Positions 55,701-64,000 of a stretch of DNA of 64,000 nt are shown in pieces (position 1 is the stretch's first letter; every line of letters starts with the position of its first letter). The translations under genes and the position numbers were made by a program. Below the pieces are notes generated by a model. It saw only the letters and a program-made list of their open reading frames with translations. It was not told where the DNA came from and made no database searches. The DNA is from Apus apus (lineage: Eukaryota > Chordata > Aves > Apodiformes > Apodidae): contig NC_067296.1 in the NCBI RefSeq assembly GCF_020740795.1, forward strand, positions 5,743,001 to 5,807,000. Direction: 5' to 3'.

Positions 55701-57540
55701 GGTCACACAACTTCAGGAAAAGAAAAACACAGGTCAGGTGTGCAGGGAAGCACAGCACCAGTGGTGCATGTTCACAGCTAGACCTCGAGTCTGGCGAGAG
55801 CAGCAAAGGGGGAGAACTGAACTGGGCCTCTGTCTCAAGACCATCCCTTCTACGGTCAACAAGTGCTGGTCCAGAGCTCTCAGAGCTGAGGAAAGGTCAC
55901 CCTACAGCTCAGCCACCCATGGATTTGTGCAGAGGCAGGTCTGCAAGAGGCTATTCTGCTGCTGTGACCACTCTGGATGGGATTCAGGAACTCTTGAGCT
56001 TCCTCTGCTTCCAGCACTGTATTGATTTTAATAGTGACAACCTAGAGGGGAGCAGAACAGACTGTGCTTCGTAGATGGAACTGAAATGTTTTAAAGTTTT
56101 CAAACAAGTTGGCTGTCTTCCTGGACTCTTAAATTAAAGGGCAATTAAATCACTTTCAGTCTCAAAAGAGCTGATGGGTGTTTCCTGGTTTGACTCCTTC
56201 AAATTTTGCCAAAGTGATTAAAGCAATGAAAAACTGTTAACTCTCAAGTCAGGGTTGGCAGCCAACACTCAAAAGCATTTATCTAAAGCACGTGCTCAGA
56301 CTCTCTTGGCCTGTGGACAGGAGGAAATGGGATAAATTAAGGTGCAGGAAAGCTTACCTGGGCATAAAGGACACTGGCACAGCAACCCCTGTACCCTAGT
56401 ACTGAAAACTACCACGGGAGGAGGAGCAAAACTGCTGGTGCTACAAATCGTGTGGAAAGTTGACTTTTCCCCCCCGTGGGGGGAGACAAACCTGGCTAAA
56501 CATCAGCCCCAGCTTGTGGCTGCTTGTCAGTGTTGGTTTTGCTAGTTATGTGCAATTAGTATTTGTGCAACAGGTGCACTGGTCCCAGCATGAGGGGAAC
56601 AAATGTGAACCCTCCCCTGGTACAGCTCCAGTGCTGCTGCTGCCCTTCCAGTTCAGCCCTCCCTTCCCACTGGGGTTCCACAAAATCCTGGTAATGTTGC
56701 TGAGAATATGCAAGAGCTGCAGGCTTTCCCAGTTACTAGGAATGCCCGTGGTCTCTCTCCCTTTGATTTCCATGCTCCTTCCTAACATTTAAAAGCTCCA
56801 ATCTATTTTGTTTCTTCCGGGATTGCTAACCAAAGCTGACTCCTGAATGAATTCTGTCTCTGCTGCAGTTAGTCATCCCTTCAGGACAGATTTAGTAACT
56901 GCTCAGGGAAACCACGGAGCAGTCAACAGTTCACCGTTGGAAGGCAGCACCCACTCACTGTCAGCTTCATCATTTTCCAAGCTAGAAAGCTAGAAGTGCA
57001 GCAAGTCAGCCAGAAATAGGTGAGCAAGCCTCTAAAGGCTCACCTGCTGTGGAGGAAGGTGGATAAACAGATACAAACCTAATCCCAAACCTGACTGCAG
57101 GCTCGGGAAAGTTGCTGCAGTGCCAAACAGCAGAGCAGAGCAAAGTATCCAGAGCAGAGTTCCCCATTCCCATCTGCTGGAGCGCCCCTTGGGGCGAGCA
57201 AACCTCCTGCAGGACTGCAGCTCCAGGGAGGAGCTGCCAACTCACCCTGCTGGGGCAAACAGCCCGAAATCTTCTGAACTGCCACAGAGCTGGCAGCACG
57301 TGGACCTGCCCCTGAACCAAAGCAACCCCCTCCCCGAGGTGCAGACTGAGCAATCTAAAGAACTGCCCGTTCAAAACTACACTTGTGCTGTTAAAGCTCC
57401 TCCAGAGCTCCTCCTCGTGTGCTCCTCCAGAATCCTGCACAACGTTGGCTGACTAGAGGCACCTTGTGTTCAAACTTGCCCCAAAAGCAATAACACACCA
57501 GAGTATTTTAGGACATCAGTGAGAGCCACCACACTGATGC
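52743..57540. other. Intergenic between convergent KCNS1 and STK4; no gene recognised
   Basis: The tail-to-tail interval has no recognisable coding frame. It becomes AT-richer rightwards, with AT-rich patches near 54900-55200 and 55480-55530 and an A-run at about 54488-54502. No transposon beyond simple sequence could be named. Confidence 0.5.
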
Positions 57541-60500
57541 TTTCAGGTAAGGACAGTTTATTTGCCCCTTTGAACAAATAAGGCAAGATATTTGTGGAAG
57601 ATCAAACAAAATCTCCTGTATCAAACTCAGAGGAATGCAATAAAAGTTACTATTTCATACATATACAAACTAATGACCCAACACTATTATATACAAACAG
57701 CCAGATCTTACAAAATAGCATTTCAAGTTAGCACTTTATGCCAGTGTTGCGAGTTTCTTTGTTACAAAAGAAGTTAAAGCTACAAACTTCACATTTTTAA
57801 GTCTCACATGACTGGCACCATCAGCATCTCTGGGTTTCAGAAGCAAAGATAATGGTTTGTCCAGAACACTTTCAGCAGTGCAGGTGGGAGCACATGAATG
57901 CAGTTTCACAATTAATCAACCATTTTGCTTACAAACTTTGTCAGAACAGCTTTTCCTTAGGCTATGAGCCTCAGTCTTTGCCTGGAGGACTCTAGGAAGG
58001 TATTATGCTCCCAGACACTCTATGAAGGGACCAAAAAGAGAATTATTTTCTCTAACAGATTGAAAATCAGTGAAGGAGAAAATAATTCCTCTGCATTAGA
58101 GCTCCAAGTGCAAGACACATGCCCGCGTCTCAGCAACTGCAAGCATTTAAGAAAGGTTCAAAGACAGTTAAACCATTGGACCAGTTTTACTTCTTTTGGT
58201 TCATTTGCTGTATTTTAAGACAATCACATCAGCAAAGCAGATTATTTTGAGTGCTTACATTCAGTTACAGCAGTCACAGGTTGCATATTCCGTAAATAGA
58301 CACCACCCTGTGGTGTTTCACCTCAAACTTGGGTTTTCTAATGCCCTCCATATCACTAGAAAGTCACCTACACAGTGCAGAGGTAAAACTACTCCCAGCA
58401 GAATCTGCTTGACCCACACCACACGCAGGCAGTGCAGCATTCACCACGTCCATGTCAATCCCAGTAGGTGTGTTGGGCCAGATCCATCCCAATGACTAAC
58501 ACCAGATCCCACACTTGACCAGAGAACTCCCTCCTAAGTTGTGGGATCTTCTCTGATGCAACAGGTGCTCACAAATACTGCTCATAAAAACCAGGTTTAG
58601 GGGGCCAAACATACAGCACAGACTTCAGACAAGCACCGTGTGAGCCCTGATGTTCACTAAGGGTTTTTAGTCCATTAACAACAACAAAACTTTTAACTAC
58701 CTGGCTTTCCCAATTCAAAACTTTCCCAACACGTGAGGCTATCAAACAGTTGGCTATCCCTGGATATCCTGCTATGTCAGCCCCCCTAGATACCTGGCTT
58801 GCTGCCTTCCTTTTCCCACAGGAACAGCTGGATTGCTGCTCTCTGGAACTGCTGTGCTGGCACTGCCTGTCACACTGGGACAAACTGATGCAACCAGATC
58901 CACAGAGGGGGAAAAAATGGCTTGGTTCCTTTCACAGCAATGGAGTATACCTGTTAGCAGGAGCCAAGAGGCTGCTCCAAGGGGAAACAAAAAGAGCCCA
59001 CAGAGGTGTGAAGTGAGCACCTCCCTAGCAGCATTTCATCCAGGAGACACTCCTATGTAGCTTAATTATCTAGGTGATGGACCAAGGCCTCAGAAGGAGG
59101 ACATGGAAACTGGTCCCTCTAGCAGAGCAAAATAAAAATAAAATGGTGAATACTTGCTCTGTCCCAAGATTTCATCATCCACTAGATACACCTGAAACTA
59201 CCTGCCTGGGGGCCATGTGACAGGCCATGAGCAGAGGCATCACTTGGTCTCTGCCCTGCAACTGGGCTCTCTGCTGATTTTGTTTTACTTCCCACTCTAC
59301 TGGTGTGAGTTAATTGCACCATCCTCACAGCGATTGTACACGCTGGGGCATTTTCATTGATTGAGCTCTACTGGGCAGGAATGGCAGGGAAGTATAAGGA
59401 AGACAAGAGCATCCAGAGGAACTGGAAGAGACTGAATCTCTTCCAGGAGAACATTAGTCATTGTCTTCTCATCTAGATCAACTCTGCCTTTGCACCACCA
59501 CCCTAAATGCACATCTTTGTTAATTCAACAAAGTTTTTAGTTTCAGTTCAACTTTTCTGACATGCTAAACCTTGCAGAAATGTGAAGGATTGTGAAATTA
59601 AGTTTCTATTCAAGCACCTAAAGATGTAAATCTGAAATGAAGCCTATAAAACATTTCACAAACTGTGGAGATTTTTAACTCCCCTCAGACACAGCAGAAG
59701 TACCTAATTCCTGAGAGAGGTTCACACAACTTCCACCCATTCAAATACTGCTTCCTTTTCCCAACACTTCACCATCAGGGTCTTCCTGAAGGACATTTCC
59801 AAACAGACAGATGAAGGGGAATCAGATCACTGATTAGCTTTTTGGTTTTAAGTCAGCGTGGATTTTAAATTACAGGATGTAATTTCCAAGGGAGGCACGA
59901 CATGCTTTAACTTCTCATGTTCATTCATAAAGTACACAAAAAAAAGAGGACAAAACTGAGGTCTTGAAGTAACCACACTTGCTCAAAGCACACAGTGTAA
60001 GGCATGGGGCTTATCACAGGCTTTTTTAAAAATTGAGATTTAAGTTTCTTTCAAAAGGCTGGAACAGTTTGCAACATGTTCTCACCTGGTCTCTTCAGTG
60101 ACCCAAAACTTACCAGTACCTTAAAAGTAGGAAGATACAACAAACAGCTTGAAATTGAGTCTGTGCATCCACAAAGAAAAACAAAAACAAAACACAGCAG
60201 AGGCAGCTGTTAAATACCACAATCCATATTAACTTAAAACAAAATGGACTACTGAGAGTTCAGCTGAAAAGAGAGTGAGCCAACTTCCATGAGCCTATTT
60301 CTATCTGTTCCTCTGATTTAAAAACAGTCCCACTAAAAAAAAAAACCAACACAGTAACAAAACTCCTGCAGGAATAATGTTTTAAATATATGTCTAACAT
60401 TAAAACATACCATCAGGATTTCCCACTTCACGGCATTCCTGAGTTCAGAAAGGTGCTATGGAAAAAAATAAATGAGCAGAAGTATTGCCCTCTATTTCAC

Positions 60501-60589
60501 TAGCATATTTCAATAGAAATCAATCTGTTTAGTAGTCATCAAAGCAAGGAGGTGATTGTTTGAGGATGGAAGAATATTCTACCAGTGGC
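57541..60589 (-). other. STK4: STK4 3'UTR
   Basis: About 3 kb of AT-rich, non-coding sequence from the STK4 stop codon to a canonical signal read on the minus strand as AATAAA (57557-57562). No frame on either strand looks coding, and the length is plausible for this gene. Earlier signals could give shorter transcripts. Confidence 0.65.
57557..57562 (-). terminator. STK4: STK4 polyadenylation signal AATAAA
   Basis: TTTATT on the plus strand, i.e. AATAAA in STK4 orientation. It is the most distal canonical signal in the AT-rich 3'UTR. Confidence 0.5.
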
Positions 60590-60748
60590 TCAGAAGTTCT
60601 GCTGCCGCCGCTTCTTGGCTTCGATGGCATCGAGGATGGGCTGGCGCTTGGACTGGTACTTCTGGCGGATTTCTTCAATCTCCTGCTCCATCATGGGGTC
60701 CAGGGCTGAGAGCCTCCTCTGGAGCTCATCCACACTCCATGTCTTTAG
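60590..60748 (-). CDS. STK4: STK4 (MST1, Hippo-pathway kinase), last coding exon: SARAH domain
   Basis: Read on the minus strand, a 159-bp phase-0 exon encodes LKTWSVDELQRRLSALDPMM through EIRQKYQSKRQPILDAIEA to KKRRQQNF and TGA (60592-60590). This is the C-terminal SARAH helix of MST kinases, which homodimerises and binds SAV1 and RASSF proteins in Hippo signalling. The acceptor reads CCTGCTAG at 60750-60749. The ending KKRRQQNF and the KCNS1 neighbour indicate STK4 rather than STK3. The kinase domain and other exons are right of the window, and no preceding exon was found up to 64000. Confidence 0.95.
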   Translation of the reverse strand, partial: LKTWSVDELQRRLSALDPMMEQEIEEIRQKYQSKRQPILDAIEAKKRRQQNF

Positions 60749-63700
60749 CTAGCAGGGGACAAGAGAAGAACAGACACGGCCATCAGTACCAGCCACCAAC
60801 CGCACAGCTACTAGGGATTTTGCTGCCCATCTGATGGCCACAACGTGTCTTCCAGGAGGAGAAGGTGGGAGAGGCTGCTCCACAAGGCTGGCATGAGCCT
60901 CAGGATATTGGGCTGCTTTGGCTCATTTTACAGATGTATTACATGCTCTGTTTAGTGACAGGGGAAGTGTATAAAACAACCAGCAAGATGTTCCCTTCAT
61001 CAGGTTGTTTTACTAACACTTCATTTTGCAGGCTCAGGACTGAAATACTGTTTTGAGATGGAACAGAAGTGAAGTTCTCTCCCCTACCCTTTCCTTGCAA
61101 CTAAACTTCCTTCTGCTAAGTGGCAAAGGGAGACAGAGGGAATAGGAAAGGAAAAAAAAAAAAAATCACTGACAAAAGTTTCATTTGAAAATTAAAAAAA
61201 AAAAAAAGCATTTATATACAATCAGGCTGAACCTCAATCATGGTGAGGAGTTCACACTCCTCTAGGTTAGCAATCCCAGAACACACACAGCAGGTCACTT
61301 TGGGTCAGCCTCACACTGATATAATGTGCAAGGACAATTTGTATTTTACTGTACACGTGAAGATGTCAGGCTAGTCTGGACAAGCTTCCTTTCACTGAAT
61401 TCCTGACCTGCCTGCCCTTTGCTTAATTGGTTCTCTTGTGCATGCCAATTTGCTGAGAACTGGCACAGGGAAGTTTTACCCTGTGATTAGAGATGCCAAG
61501 GGATGAATCTAGATGGTCACAGCTACACCCTTTGCATAATATTATAACCCGTGGAAGAGGCAGCATTTTAGGATTATGGTAAAAAAATACAGGCACTGGA
61601 AGTTCAACTAAACACCAGCCCTTTTCCCATCCAACACCAAGTGACCGGCAGAAACACATGGGATTGTTTCACAGCCCCAGCAGCAGGATGGGAATGACTA
61701 TTTGCACCATCTGCTTCCAGGAACTGGCTGCTGTGGAAACTAAGAACAGGCTAAATCATTGGGGCTGGGCTTTGTTGTTTGTTTGGTTTTTTTCCATGAA
61801 CAAAGAAGTGTCCCTTTTTAGGCTTTCAACAAATGTCATAATTGACATTAAGTGCAAGTGATGCTGCTGCCCTGGTTTAGCTGTTAATTAGGTGGCTGTT
61901 AATCAGGCTGTTATTCTTCCAGGCATTTCTGAACCACAACACACAGTGAAACGCTTTGCCTATTAGAAGGCAACAACTGAACTGCTGGCTGTGTCATGGC
62001 TGTTGAACAGTTTGCATCAGTCCTTAAACTTACGTAAATACTAAAATAAGGAAACCTGATGCTTCTTCCCAAGGTGGAAGAGACACCATACCCAAACCAC
62101 AAAGTCATCTGTTAGCTGATTTCTCACAAAGCCTTTTGAAATTCTTTGCCGTATTCTACAGAAGAAGATCATTCCTACTTGCAGTTCCAGGATCAGCAAT
62201 CTACTTTAATAATCTTGGCACAAGTGAAAAAAAACCTTTTTAGCAAGGCAGGGTACACAGTCTTTTGGGCCTCTCCAATCAGCCAACTGTTCATTAGAAA
62301 GACAAAGCACTTCCTCCAATAAGATATACATTATTTATACACATTAATGCAACTTTACCAGACAGCAGTTTAAGTTGATGCATGGCACCAGTTGCCTTTT
62401 CACACTAATTTATTATGGAGCAGGTAATTATTCAACATCCCCCTTCCTCACAGTCCAGGGAATTGAACAGTCTAATAAAAATGCAAAAAAGAGGAAAACA
62501 TTAATTCAGATACATACACTAAGCAGCTATATTGGACTAAATGGCTGTGTCAGCTCTCACAGAGTACCCAGCACTAGAATACTGAAATAGAGTTTTGAAA
62601 CAGATCTAAACTACCTTGCTCATGGCTTAAGCCAACTACTAGGTGTCAGAAATTGTCCTGAAGCTGTAGTCTTCCATGGACACCTTTTGAGCATCCTGTG
62701 TCATCCTTCCAAAGCACTGGGTGCTGTGTACAGCCAGAGACAAACCAGTGGAGTCAGCAGACCAGAGGGCAGAGCACATTTAGAGCACTGATCTCTCCAC
62801 ACCCCAAGAACATGGCTCTGAGAAGAAAAATTGTCCTATTAATGTCCTCGAACACGATCTGGCATGTTGGGACATCGTCTGTGGACACTGACACAAAGTC
62901 TTTCTGCTAATTGTAAGCAACTGCCTGCCAAGGGACACAGTGGGTTTGACAGTTCCTGGGCCTGTGTTTGTCAGGACAGATGGGTAAGGGTACGGAGGCT
63001 GCTGAGAGCACAGCTAAGTCTGGAGTGGGCAAGGATACATATGCACAGATATATATTCACATGAGCAAACTGGGAAGTGGGTTACCTGCACAGACATGTG
63101 ATGCAGAACAAAGCAGCTACTTATGGAGCCTGATCATGGGTTAAACAGAGAGGGGATGGTGGGAGAAGGAAGAGAGGGAAGTTGATGCAGTGCAAAATCC
63201 AAGAGCACAAACACATCCTGTGTGCAGTGCTGTGTGTTGATGAGGACGGGCTAATTACCAAGTCTTCATCTGGAGTGACATCAGCCTGGCTGTGAATGCC
63301 ATGCCATTACTAAAAGAGGCAGAGAAGCCAAAGGGTAACACTACTAAAAGGTCCAGAATGTGACTGCTCCCCACAGACGAGCTGACAAGAGAATGACAGG
63401 ACTCCAATTACTGGTGAGAGCCAAGAGCCCACACAGGAGCAGAGGACACCCAGCCCTGAGCTCCCACCGTGCTTCAGACCTGCCACAACATGAGCCCTGG
63501 GACCTGTACTGGGCTGTTATGCTCAGCTCCTCCTTCCACTTCCACATCCATCTTTGAAGGAAATAAAAGAGAACTGTTTAGTAGCTCATGGCCTCCATCT
63601 CACCTGGCTGTGTGGCAGGTCATTGGAAGCCAATGCCACTGACAGACTTTCTCCCAGAAATAAAGCTTTTAAACTAGCATATCTGTCTCTGCAGTGGTAG

Positions 63701-64000
63701 GCTCCTGAGATACCAACATTATTTTCTTTGAGAAATGCCAGAAGCAAATTAAGGGAAGGGGGACAAGGACAGAGCATCTCATGACAGTTGGTTACTCAGG
63801 GTAAAGCCTCAGCACTGAACAGCTGCAATTAGAGCTGGTTGTAGCCAAAGGCTCAGTCCCATCCCTCTCCTCACTTCTCCTCAGCAATGCTTCTGTTACG
63901 AGAAGTTGTGTCTTTGTAAAAGCTGTCTGGTTTTGTCCACAGAGATCAGCTAGCCAAGACAAACCCTTAAGGGAAGCAATCCTATTTCAAATGTAAAGGC
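60749..64000 (-). other. STK4: STK4 last intron (partial); no exon recognised
   Basis: AT-rich intron sequence running to the window edge. I searched the minus strand for the exon encoding the acidic linker before the SARAH domain and did not find it. A-runs occur at about 61149-61165 and 61194-61206. Confidence 0.7.

Noticed and set aside
60749-64000. Possible further STK4 exons on the minus strand
   Set aside because: No frame contains the acidic linker or kinase motifs expected upstream of the SARAH domain; the stretch looks like intron.

Overview
The window is a piece of vertebrate nuclear genome, most likely from a bird. All genes are split by GT-AG introns (plus one AT-AC intron). There are CR1 LINE 3' ends of the kind common in birds, crocodilians and turtles, two CpG islands, and compact introns. 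The gene order RBPJL - MATN4 - WAP-domain inhibitor - KCNS1 - STK4 matches the human 20q13.12 neighbourhood. There is no microbial, plasmid or phage content, and no CRISPR array or operon.

Layout. (1) 149-274, minus strand: one coding exon of RBPJL, which continues off the left edge. (2) About 6.6-7.6 kb: a CpG island with a short GC-rich tandem repeat, probably the promoter zone for the divergent RBPJL(-)/MATN4(+) pair. (3) 17.2-24.7 kb, plus strand: complete MATN4 (matrilin-4), reconstructed as 10 coding exons and 622 codons. It has a signal peptide, vWA1, four EGF modules, vWA2 and a coiled coil. The last intron is a U12-type AT-AC intron of 168 bp. (4) 28.5-29.35 kb, plus strand: a small three-exon gene for a secreted, very basic, single-WAP-domain protein of 76 aa. 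Its inhibitory loop resembles elafin, and it sits where mammals carry the PI3/SLPI/WFDC cluster. (5) About 39.0-40.0 kb: a second CpG island, probably the KCNS1 promoter and non-coding first exon, with a degenerate minisatellite in it. (6) 44.04-51.1 kb, plus strand: KCNS1 (Kv9.1, electrically silent modulatory K+ channel subunit), two coding exons, 473 aa. (7) 57.5-60.75 kb, minus strand: the last coding exon and about 3 kb 3'UTR of STK4 (MST1 kinase), encoding the SARAH domain. The rest of STK4 lies off the right edge.

The genes do not form a pathway. They are a conserved synteny block: a pancreatic/Notch-family transcription factor, an extracellular-matrix adaptor, an epithelial protease inhibitor, a neuronal K+ channel modulator and a Hippo kinase. 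The remaining sequence is intron or intergenic DNA with sparse CR1 fragments, mononucleotide runs, and a few AT-rich, motif-dense stretches that may be conserved enhancers. I found no previously undescribed system. The items most worth a second look are the AT-AC intron, the elafin-like gene with its C/EBP-rich promoter, and the pair of oppositely oriented CR1 elements around the last KCNS1 exon.
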